This document shows, one piece after another, positions 44,793 to 50,659 of a stretch of DNA of 50,659 nt. Both the position numbers and the translations under genes were made by a program. The notes below the pieces were generated by a model. The model had not been told where the DNA came from, made no database searches, and was given only the letters and a program-made list of their open reading frames with translations. Numbering within the stretch: position 1 is the first letter of the stretch; each line of letters starts with the position of its first letter. The stretch is taken from NCBI GenBank assembly GCA_903915155.1, contig CAIWRU010000114.1, forward strand, positions 1 to 50,659. Reading direction: 5' to 3'. Source of the DNA: an uncultured Mucilaginibacter sp. Its GTDB lineage: Bacteria; Bacteroidota; Bacteroidia; Sphingobacteriales; Sphingobacteriaceae.

Positions 44793-44869
44793 GTCAAAAG
44801 TCCTTAGTCTTAAGTCAAAAACAGATTATCTTGAGCCGACTTAGGGCTTTCGTCTCAAGACTTATGACT
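44785..44869. repeat. Symmetrical opposed 7-bp repeat arrays (AGTCNNN)
   Basis: Five units of AGTCNNN run from 44785 to 44819 on the plus strand, and five related units (AGNCNNN) run from 44869 to 44835 on the minus strand, with a 15-bp spacer. AAGTCTTGAG (44784-44793) pairs exactly with CTCAAGACTT (44854-44863). The arrays reach into both flanking stop codons: TGA at 44790-44792 and the TAG of the ABC gene at 44868-44870. Confidence 0.7.
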
Positions 44870-46667
44870 ACCTACTAATCCCCGACGAATTAAACTGCAG
44901 ATCGTAAAGTTTACGGTAATAACCATGCTCAATCTTTAGCAATTCCTGGTGGGTGCCGGTTTCTTTTATTTCACCGTGGTCGAGCACGATTATCCGGTCG
45001 GCATTCTGTATGGTCGACAAGCGGTGGGCGATGACAATAGACGTGCGTCCCTGCATCAGTTTGTAAATAGCGTTTTGTATCAATATTTCGGTTTCGGTAT
45101 CAACCGACGAGGTGGCTTCATCTAATACCAAAATTGCAGGATTGTAAACCAGCGCTCGGATAAATGAGATCAATTGCGCCTGCCCTGCCGATAAGGTTGC
45201 GCCGCGTTCCATTACATTATAATCATACCCACCCGGTAGGCGTTCAATAAATTCATGCGCCCCTACATCTTTTGCTGCGGCTATGATCTGCTCGCGGGTA
45301 ATGGCTTCGTTATTCAGGCTGATATTGTTGGCAATGGTATCAGTAAATAAAAAAACGTCCTGTATCACAGTGGCAATTTGCGAGCGGAGGTAGTTTACAT
45401 CGTATTCGTGTATATCCACATCATCAACTTTTACGCTGCCTTTTCCGATCTCATAAAAACGGTTCAGGATGTTGATGGTTGATGATTTTCCCGCGCCCGT
45501 GGCGCCAACCAATGCTAGTGTTTCGCCCGGTTTTACGTGCAGGTTGATATCCTTTAGCACCCAATTCTCATCGTTATAAGCAAACCAAACATGTTCAAAC
45601 TTAATATCGCCTTCAATTTTGGCAGGCTTTAATGTGCCGGTATTAACTGCGACCTCGTCTGTATCCAACACCTTAAATATCCTGTCGGCCCCAACCATAC
45701 CCATTTGCAGGGTATTGAATTTATCAGCTAACTGCCTTATCGGCCTGAACAATAAGTTCAATAATTGTATAAAAGCAACTATTGTTCCGGCAGTTACCGG
45801 TTTATTATTGGTTGAAAGATAAGCCAATTGTTGATCGGACAAGATGCGTTTGCAACCATACCACACTAACAAACCCATACAAATAGCAAACAATATTTCC
45901 ACCACCGGGAAAAATATGGAATAGTACCAGTTCGACCGGATGTTCGCATCGCGGAATTTTTTGTTTACGTTGGTAAATTTTCTGAATTCCTGGTCTTCGC
46001 GCGAGAAATATTGCACGATGCTCATGCCCGAAATATGTTCGGCTAAAAATGTATTGAGTTGCGCCACCTGTGTGCGTACTTCCTGGAACGAAGATTTGAT
46101 AGCCTCCTTAAACACATAGGTTGAAGCGAACAGGAACGGCATGGGTATTAAGGTAATGAGCGCGAGTTTCCAGTCGAAATAGATCATAACGCCAATAACA
46201 GCTATCACCACTAACATATCGCCCATAATCGAGATCAACCCTTCCGAAAATATATCGGCAATGGTTTCCAGGTCGGATACCGTTCGGGTTATTAATACGC
46301 CGATAGGTGTGCGGTCGAAATATTTTAAGCGCAGGCTGGTGATGTGGTTAAAAATGTGAATCCTCAAATCGCGGATAACAGATTCGCCCAGCCAGTTGGT
46401 AATATAGGTTTGATAGTATTGCGCAATGGTTTGGATAATGAGCGTCCCTATCATCAGTTCCACCATCGTAACCAGCCCGCTGTAATTATCCTTTAAAATA
46501 TAATCGTCGACGGTTTTTTGAACCAATAGCGGCTGAACTATGGCAACGGCTGCTAAAAATATGGTTAAAAATAAAGCAATATAAAACGTTCGGCGATACG
46601 GTTTAACGTAGTGCATCACCCGCCTCAAAAGTCTCCAATCCAGCGCTTTACCAGTAACTTCAGCCAT
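44868..46667 (-). CDS. ABC exporter half-transporter, MsbA/LmrA-like
   Basis: A 599-residue fused permease-ATPase. Six transmembrane helices occupy about 25-310. The nucleotide-binding domain has Walker A GATGAGKS (388-395), the Q-loop VIQDVFLF, signature LSAGQ (492-496; consensus LSGGQ), Walker B ILVLDEATS (512-520) and the H-loop IAHRLST. It would act as a homodimer or paired half-transporter exporting lipids or drugs. The substrate cannot be told from sequence. It lies downstream of truA, separated by opposed heptad arrays. Confidence 0.93.
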   Translation of the reverse strand: MAEVTGKALDWRLLRRVMHYVKPYRRTFYIALFLTIFLAAVAIVQPLLVQKTVDDYILKDNYSGLVTMVELMIGTLIIQTIAQYYQTYITNWLGESVIRDLRIHIFNHITSLRLKYFDRTPIGVLITRTVSDLETIADIFSEGLISIMGDMLVVIAVIGVMIYFDWKLALITLIPMPFLFASTYVFKEAIKSSFQEVRTQVAQLNTFLAEHISGMSIVQYFSREDQEFRKFTNVNKKFRDANIRSNWYYSIFFPVVEILFAICMGLLVWYGCKRILSDQQLAYLSTNNKPVTAGTIVAFIQLLNLLFRPIRQLADKFNTLQMGMVGADRIFKVLDTDEVAVNTGTLKPAKIEGDIKFEHVWFAYNDENWVLKDINLHVKPGETLALVGATGAGKSSTINILNRFYEIGKGSVKVDDVDIHEYDVNYLRSQIATVIQDVFLFTDTIANNISLNNEAITREQIIAAAKDVGAHEFIERLPGGYDYNVMERGATLSAGQAQLISFIRALVYNPAILVLDEATSSVDTETEILIQNAIYKLMQGRTSIVIAHRLSTIQNADRIIVLDHGEIKETGTHQELLKIEHGYYRKLYDLQFNSSGISR

Positions 46668-46672
46668 TCTTT

Positions 46673-46804
46673 AGTATCAAGTAGTTAGTATCAAGTAGCT
46701 AGTACGGCTGCAAATATCGTATTAAAATTTGTCTTGGCGGTATGTGGCATGTTATCATGAAGTCAAGATCACACAAAAAATCTTGATACTAGCTACTTGA
46801 TACT
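46673..46804. repeat. Opposed 7-bp repeat arrays (AGTANNN) between truA and the ABC gene
   Basis: Five AGTANNN units lie at 46673-46707 on the plus strand. Four units (AGTATCA, AGTAGCT, AGTATCA, then a decayed AGATTTT) lie on the minus strand at 46804-46777. A 24-base stretch of the left arm pairs with the right arm with one mismatch. The right array includes the end of truA, whose last codons AGT ATC AAG TAG are repeat sequence. Confidence 0.7.
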
Positions 46805-47539
46805 ATAAAGAACTTCCGTAAGATACAACCCACACGCCGGAACAGACACCCCGGCCTTACTGCGGTTCTTACTTTGGATGATGGGCCGCACCTGGTAAGG
46901 TTCAATTTCATGGCGACCGACCTGCAGCAATGTGCCCACAATGGCGCGTACCATGTTACGTAAAAACCGATCCGCAGAGATATGGAACAAGATGCCGCCA
47001 TCAGTTTTGACCCATTCGGCACGTGATATTTTGCAGTTGTTGGTTTTGGTTTGCGTGTTCGATTTGCTGAAGCAGCTAAAATCGGTGTATTCCATGATGA
47101 TCTTCGCGGCATCGTTCATCAGCTCAATATCCGGCTCATCGCGCAGCAGCCACGAGTAATTATGTTTGAACGGATCTTTGTTAAAATGAATGTGGTATTC
47201 GTATGAACGCAACGTAGCATCAAAACGGGCGTGAGCAGTGGGTTCAACAGGGAAGATTCGCTTTACCGCAATATCAGCCGGTAATATGGCATTGATGCTT
47301 CTTATCAAATCATCTTTTAGTTTAATCCCGGCAGCATCGAAATGAGCAAAAAATTGTTTAGCATGCACCCCAGTATCGGTGCGACCGCAACCAAGGGTTT
47401 CAATGGGCTGGCGAAGGACGGTACCGAGTGCCTTATTTAAAACCTCCTGCACACCCACCGCGTTTGGCTGTAATTGCCAGCCGTGATAGTTGGTGCCATC
47501 GTAAGAAAGCTCGATAAAAAAGCGCTGGTTAGTTGCCAC
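46793..47539 (-). CDS. truA: tRNA pseudouridine synthase A
   Basis: TruA modifies uridines 38-40 of tRNA anticodon stems. The 248-residue protein has FIELSYDGTNYHGWQLQP, the catalytic GCGRTDTGVHAKQFFAHFD with Asp55, YEYHIHFNKDPF and a C-terminal RFLRNMVRAIVGTLLQVG, all family signatures. The start is a GTG; a near-consensus -7 box (TATCTTTA, 47544-47551) lies four bases upstream, so the message may be leaderless. The final residues SIK are encoded by a heptad repeat unit. Confidence 0.95.
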   Translation of the reverse strand: MATNQRFFIELSYDGTNYHGWQLQPNAVGVQEVLNKALGTVLRQPIETLGCGRTDTGVHAKQFFAHFDAAGIKLKDDLIRSINAILPADIAVKRIFPVEPTAHARFDATLRSYEYHIHFNKDPFKHNYSWLLRDEPDIELMNDAAKIIMEYTDFSCFSKSNTQTKTNNCKISRAEWVKTDGGILFHISADRFLRNMVRAIVGTLLQVGRHEIEPYQVRPIIQSKNRSKAGVSVPACGLYLTEVLYSIK

Positions 47540-47594
47540 CGTGTAAAGATAATAATCTGTGAATGATGCAGCCTACAATTTACTCAAACAATTC

Positions 47595-47602
47595 TATCTT
47601 TG
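47595..47602 (+). promoter_or_regulatory. -7 box of the DUF4293 gene
   Basis: TATCTTTG is an exact TAnnTTTG, 22 bp before the ATG at 47625. A divergent near-match for truA lies at 47544-47551, so the gap carries two promoters back to back. Confidence 0.5.
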
Positions 47603-47624
47603 CCTTAACAATATAATTTCAACC

Positions 47625-48092
47625 ATGTTACAACGCATACAAAGCATATACCTTTTTTTGGCAGGGCTAACCATATTGGCCCTTTATTTATTCCCGCTGG
47701 CGCATAATGTTTATGTCGACGCAAAACCTATAAGCATTAGTGTTACCGGCACTTATGTTGATGCAAATGGTCAGCAAGTGGTGCAGGATCACTTTGTGGC
47801 ACTATCGGCAGTTACGGCTGTGGTAGGTATTCTTCCGTTCATTCTTATTTTCCTGTATAAAAACCGGAAACAGCAAATAGCTCTGAGCTACAGCACCATA
47901 CTGGTGATCATTGGCTATAGCTTTTGGATAGCGCAGGAAGCAAAAAGCGTAACCGGCGGCGTAACGTTATCGATGAGTAATTTTGGGATAGGTTTGTTCC
48001 TTTGCCCGGTTGCGATATTGTTAATGATTATGGCAGTAAAAGCCATACAACGCGATGAAAAGCTGATAAAATCGGCGGATAGGCTAAGATAA
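47625..48092 (+). CDS. DUF4293 four-helix membrane protein
   Basis: The frame is open from 47559, but the ATG at 47625 (MLQRIQSIYLFLAGLTILALYLFP) is the family start and follows a promoter box, giving 155 residues. Four hydrophobic segments are seen at about 8-28, 50-75, 80-104 and 112-137. This matches the Bacteroidota DUF4293 family, whose typical opening is MIQRIQS. It is usually found near truA or rho; its role is not known. Confidence 0.85.
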   Translation: MLQRIQSIYLFLAGLTILALYLFPLAHNVYVDAKPISISVTGTYVDANGQQVVQDHFVALSAVTAVVGILPFILIFLYKNRKQQIALSYSTILVIIGYSFWIAQEAKSVTGGVTLSMSNFGIGLFLCPVAILLMIMAVKAIQRDEKLIKSADRLR

Positions 48093-48271
48093 TTTCGGAT
48101 CTTTTAAGAAATAGAAGTTAGCCATACGTCCCAAATAAATTCTGTAGGTATTGCTAAATACCCGGTGTAATTTCATACAAATTGATGATATTTAATACCT
48201 GAGAAGTCAAATGTCGTTATTGCCCCCTTTTCTTGTCCTGTATGGGTATCACACAAGATAGTGACGGCTTG

Positions 48272-48279
48272 TAATTTTG
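48272..48279 (+). promoter_or_regulatory. -7 box of the DoxX-like gene
   Basis: TAATTTTG is an exact TAnnTTTG located 41 bp before the ATG at 48321. The preceding 48093-48271 shows no gene or clear fold. Confidence 0.4.
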
Positions 48280-48320
48280 TGTTAAATAAAACCAAATATT
48301 ATTAACCCAAACTTATAGTC

Positions 48321-48695
48321 ATGAAAACCACAAAAATTTTGTACTGGGTGTTTAACATTTTATTTGCCGGAGTGATGTTTCTGTCAGGCATCCCCGCACT
48401 ATTAAAAACCGCTGATGAAATAAAAGGCATTCACAATGGCTTGGGCTATCCAGCTTATTTTGTACCCTTTATCGGGTTTGCAAAAATACTGGGCGCCATA
48501 GCCATATTGATTCCCGGCTATGCACGCTTAAAGGAATGGGCCTATGCAGGCCTTACATTCGACCTGATAGCTGCTACGTATTCATTGTATTGCGTACCGC
48601 CGCCACAGGGAGCATGGTACTTTATGTTTATATTTTTGGCTTTAGCTGCCGCAGCTTATATTTATTATCGTAAAAAACAAGCTTTGACGGTATAA
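48321..48695 (+). CDS. DoxX-like four-helix membrane protein
   Basis: A 124-residue protein with four transmembrane helices and the DoxX-like pattern VMFLSGIPALLKTADEIKG, GLGYPAYFVPFIGFAKILGAIAIL and ARLKEWAYAGLTFDLIAATYS. Proteins of this type have been linked to thiol redox or quinone-related functions, but most are uncharacterised. It stands alone. A small hairpin (48720-48739) follows, and the next gene is on the opposite strand. Confidence 0.85.
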   Translation: MKTTKILYWVFNILFAGVMFLSGIPALLKTADEIKGIHNGLGYPAYFVPFIGFAKILGAIAILIPGYARLKEWAYAGLTFDLIAATYSLYCVPPPQGAWYFMFIFLALAAAAYIYYRKKQALTV

Positions 48696-48719
48696 ACGGC
48701 ACCTGGTTTGGGTAAGAGA

Positions 48720-48739
48720 ATGGTGCTATTTAGCACCAT
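48720..48739. terminator. Hairpin downstream of the DoxX-like gene
   Basis: ATGGTGCT (48720-48727) pairs perfectly with AGCACCAT (48732-48739) around ATTT. It is 24 bp after the stop. There is no T-run, so it may be a processing or weak termination structure. Confidence 0.4.
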
Positions 48740-48816
48740 CCAAACAACTTGAATTTAATAGCTCATTACCAATTCAGTTCGGGTGTAGTGCTGTTTTCTT
48801 ATTCTTTGTTTTAATG

Positions 48817-49680
48817 TTACCGCAATACTTCAAATCCTTCCCTTTTTTGGTAAGGGTTAGCAAAAAAACCGGCCACTTTTGCGTTAAATTCATCCTTAAA
48901 ATAAATGGGTGTTGAATGGCCCGAGTTGGGTAATATCCACAGAAATGATTGTTTAATATTTTGTGCTATGAGCATAGTATGTTCTGGTCGTATTACATCC
49001 TGATCGCCGCCTATTATAAGTGCGGGGCAGCTAATGGTATGTAGCTGTGCGGTTGTGATGTGTGGTTCAAATCCGAGCAATCGCAGTAATTTAAGTTCGT
49101 TTTTTCCCGCTGCTGTTGGGTTCGCAACTTTCTTTATGGAATCAATGCCATGATTATAGGCATCAAACACCAATTTGCTCATGTATGGATTAACCGCGGT
49201 ACTATCAGGCCATAGGTTGGCACCCGTAACCGCCAGTTTCTTTACCTTATCAGGATGACGGATGGCCATTAAAAGACCGTTTATTCCACCATCGCTCCAG
49301 CCAATTACGTAGCAGCTTTTTAAATGCAGGGTATTCAGCAACGCATTAAGGTCATCAGTCATCATTTCATAACTTAAGGAATCTGTATGGTCAACAGATT
49401 TCCCTTGCGCCCGGCTGTCGGCCAATATAACATGATAGCTTTTTGCAAAATAGGGTATCTGGTATTTGAAATTATTAATAGAACCGCCGTTACCGTGAAT
49501 GATCAGCAAGGGTTCACCTTTGCCATAAGTCTCATAATACATTTTAAACCCCCGCAGTTTTACATACTTTCCGGCAGCCGGGTTGTTGCCATAATCAACA
49601 GGGTCGCTGGTTTGTGCAAATGTACAGTTACTGGTTACAGCCAGCATCAGCACCAATAAAATAAGGTTTCTAACAGACAT
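48817..49680 (-). CDS. Exported alpha/beta hydrolase
   Basis: The frame opens at 49794, but that part overlaps another reading frame. The ATG at 49680 yields a signal peptide (MSVRNLILLVLMLAVTSNCTFAQ) and 287 residues. The hydrolase core has the oxyanion motif IIHGNGGSINNF, the nucleophile Ser129 in GWSDGG, the acid in GGDQDVIRPEH and the His in NSGHSTP. This is a normal catalytic triad for an esterase or related hydrolase acting in the periplasm or outside. Substrate unknown. Confidence 0.87.
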   Translation of the reverse strand: MSVRNLILLVLMLAVTSNCTFAQTSDPVDYGNNPAAGKYVKLRGFKMYYETYGKGEPLLIIHGNGGSINNFKYQIPYFAKSYHVILADSRAQGKSVDHTDSLSYEMMTDDLNALLNTLHLKSCYVIGWSDGGINGLLMAIRHPDKVKKLAVTGANLWPDSTAVNPYMSKLVFDAYNHGIDSIKKVANPTAAGKNELKLLRLLGFEPHITTAQLHTISCPALIIGGDQDVIRPEHTMLIAQNIKQSFLWILPNSGHSTPIYFKDEFNAKVAGFFANPYQKREGFEVLR

Positions 49681-49768
49681 AAATTTTCGCGGTTGAATAT
49701 TTAAATATAGAATAATTAATTTGGTTATAAGGTGTTTAGGATTTTTCAATTGTTTAGAAATGGCAATC

Positions 49769-50035
49769 TCAATAATCTTTTGCAATCTTTTCAACAGCGA
49801 ATATACTGTCGGCCTGTTGCCTTGAAATTTTGTGATTATCGTTACCTATTTCATAAAAATAACTTATTGAATCCATACCTTTTCTCTGTGCGTATTTTGT
49901 TGTAATTGACAAATCCCGGGAAACGCCATTTTTTGTTTTGAAGTGATAGTCATCGTATTCCAATTCAATTCTGCAAATTGAATCTATAAAAATATCTTTT
50001 GATACATGGCCAAGCGTATCATTTTTACTTTCCCC
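49769..50035 (-). pseudogene. 3' part of a gene split by an in-frame TAG
   Basis: The frame continues without interruption from the TAG at 50036-50038 for 88 codons to a TGA at 49769-49771. It reads GESKNDTLGHVSKDIFIDSI, then EYDDYHFKTKNG and a charged C-terminus ending EKIAKDY. There is no ATG in it; the only alternative start is a TTG at 49963, which would discard the first 24 codons. It is in the same frame as the preceding membrane-protein sequence. It looks like the soluble C-terminal domain of one original protein. Confidence 0.55.
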
Positions 50036-50413
50036 CTAATTTACCGAATGAGCCGCCCTGGAACTTATGTGCCAGTTATCAGGTATTTGAGGTGTTCCCA
50101 ATATCCGACGTGTTTTATTGAAAGCCCATCCAAATTTGTCCTGGCAAATATTTCTATTGTATTCGGCAATTTGCTTATAGCCATAAAATGCTATGAAAAC
50201 AAGATAGAGACAAGCCCTTAATATAATAGAGGATTTTTTATTGTCGGTCGACTTAAATGGGATAAAGACAAGGCCAATATAATAAATAAACAGGCATGTC
50301 AATTTGCCTATCAACCAATAAACTGACTGAAACGGGATATTATCATCTATCCAAACTATCGTTATGGTAGAAAGAATAAAAAAACAAATAAAAAATATTC
50401 TTAACGCTTTCAA
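50036..50413 (-). CDS. Membrane protein, 5' part of a split gene
   Basis: A 125-residue frame with three hydrophobic segments (about 4-24, 32-52 and 65-85), then a soluble stretch CQDKFGWAFNKTRRILGTPQIPDNWHI. It ends at a TAG after AAHSVN. Because the same frame stays open for 88 more codons, the natural protein probably had about 214 residues and this is its membrane half. No family is recognised. It could still be made as a short protein, or the stop could be a recent mutation (for example CAG to TAG). Confidence 0.55.
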   Translation of the reverse strand: MKALRIFFICFFILSTITIVWIDDNIPFQSVYWLIGKLTCLFIYYIGLVFIPFKSTDNKKSSIILRACLYLVFIAFYGYKQIAEYNRNICQDKFGWAFNKTRRILGTPQIPDNWHISSRAAHSVN

Positions 50414-50512
50414 TGTGCAGGCTCGGTTATTTTGATCTATGTGTTAGTCGAGTAAATATATACTAAATCTTAATCAGCTACAATAACCCAATATTATGCT
50501 TTTCACCAACTC

Positions 50513-50543
50513 TTTGAAATCCCAATAATTAACCCTACCTTTG
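50513..50543 (+). promoter_or_regulatory. Full Bacteroidota promoter of the DEAD-box gene
   Basis: TTTG at 50513-50516, a spacer of exactly 19 bp, and TACCTTTG at 50536-50543 match the consensus TTTG-N19-TAnnTTTG completely. It is the best full promoter in the window. The ATG is at 50585, giving a leader of about 35-38 bases. Confidence 0.75.
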
Positions 50544-50549
50544 CGCCCG

Positions 50550-50569
50550 ATTTGGCGATGTTGCCAAAT
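50550..50569 (+). promoter_or_regulatory. Hairpin in the leader of the DEAD-box gene
   Basis: ATTTGGC (50550-50556) pairs perfectly with GCCAAAT (50563-50569) around a 6-base loop, and it lies between the predicted transcription start and the ATG, 15 bases before it. It could mask or expose the start region with temperature, as known for leaders of cold-shock helicases, but that is only an analogy. Confidence 0.4.
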
Positions 50570-50584
50570 TCGTTATTTAAATTC

Positions 50585-50659
50585 ATGAACCCATTTATTC
50601 AACTGGGAATCCGTCATGATATTGTTAATGCCATCTCTGAGTTAGGGTTTGAAAACCCA
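50585..50659 (+). CDS. DEAD-box RNA helicase, N-terminal fragment (runs off the window)
   Basis: Only 25 codons are visible, starting MNPFIQLGIRHDIVNAISELG. This is the Q-motif region found at the start of DEAD-box RNA helicases (aromatic, then a helix, then GFENPTPIQ; the window ends at GFENP). The family unwinds RNA duplexes in ribosome assembly and mRNA turnover. It has a consensus promoter and a hairpin leader. Which DEAD-box subfamily it belongs to cannot be told from this fragment. Confidence 0.8.
   Translation, partial: MNPFIQLGIRHDIVNAISELGFENP

Noticed and set aside
44486..44797. A 103-codon minus-strand frame across the RNA-like element and the small plus-strand gene
   Set aside because: Cys/Ser/Phe-rich shadow translation; the hydrophilic plus-strand frame and the RNA element account for the sequence.
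44785..44869. Heptad arrays considered as a CRISPR array
   Set aside because: Units are 7 bp, contiguous and degenerate, with no 25-40-bp repeats or spacers, and no cas gene is in the window.
49681..49794. Upstream extension of the alpha/beta hydrolase to 49794
   Set aside because: The extra 38 residues precede a perfect signal peptide and overlap the other frame at 49769-49794; the internal ATG at 49680 is the sensible start.

Overview
The window looks like a chromosome segment of a Bacteroidota bacterium, most probably a Sphingobacteriaceae member close to Mucilaginibacter or Pedobacter. This is judged from gene families and not from a database search. Signs are the lineage proteins GldH, DUF3078, DUF3098 and DUF4293, a RicT with an Asn/Arg/Pro-rich tail, a short LytB-type IspH, almost no Shine-Dalgarno sites, and repeated matches to the Bacteroidota -7 promoter element TAnnTTTG. 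It is mostly core housekeeping; I see no prophage, insertion sequence or CRISPR array.

Layout: tRNA-Gly(CCC) and a membrane protein; nadB divergent from nadA-thiL (NAD and thiamine cofactors); a SNF2-family ATPase and a MacB-like permease; a leftward envelope-sugar operon ugd-uxs-galE-cpsB/ywqE (UDP-glucuronate, UDP-xylose, UDP-galactose and a PHP phosphatase). Rightward follow kdtA (Kdo transferase), a secreted protein and a tightly packed carotenoid-tailoring set: acyltransferase, glycosyltransferase, CruF-like hydratase, ispH and crtW. The 19.4-30.9 kb part is mostly leftward: small proteins, a VOC protein, comM, an M1 peptidase, ffh, DUF3078, a carboxypeptidase-regulatory-like protein, two glucosaminidases, an O-methyltransferase and ruvX. 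Rightward again are holB-ricT-gldH, rmuC and htrA. From 37.7 to 47.5 kb leftward genes dominate: glnS, truB-ribF, a toxin-antitoxin remnant, ftsX-DUF3098-uppP, an ABC exporter and truA. The end holds DUF4293, DoxX, an alpha/beta hydrolase, a split membrane-protein gene and the start of a DEAD-box helicase.

The least ordinary material is between genes. (1) At six loci the gaps are filled by degenerate tandem units of exactly 7 or 8 bp (AGTCNNN, AGTANNN, AAAGGNN, RATRTGA, ATTGANTT). Most occur as an array on the plus strand facing a matching array on the minus strand, and they run into flanking stop codons. (2) Two copies of one structured RNA-like element lie at about 39.6 and 44.5 kb; both start with GCGTTAG, carry GGATACCGGC and end AAACGCCC, and one sits behind a perfect -7 box. 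(3) A ParE-type toxin gene has lost its middle in frame while its antitoxin is intact. (4) A membrane-protein gene is split by an in-frame TAG. (5) Several -7 boxes sit so close to start codons that the mRNAs should be leaderless. Gene functions come from family motifs read by eye; RNA, repeat and promoter calls are pattern-based.
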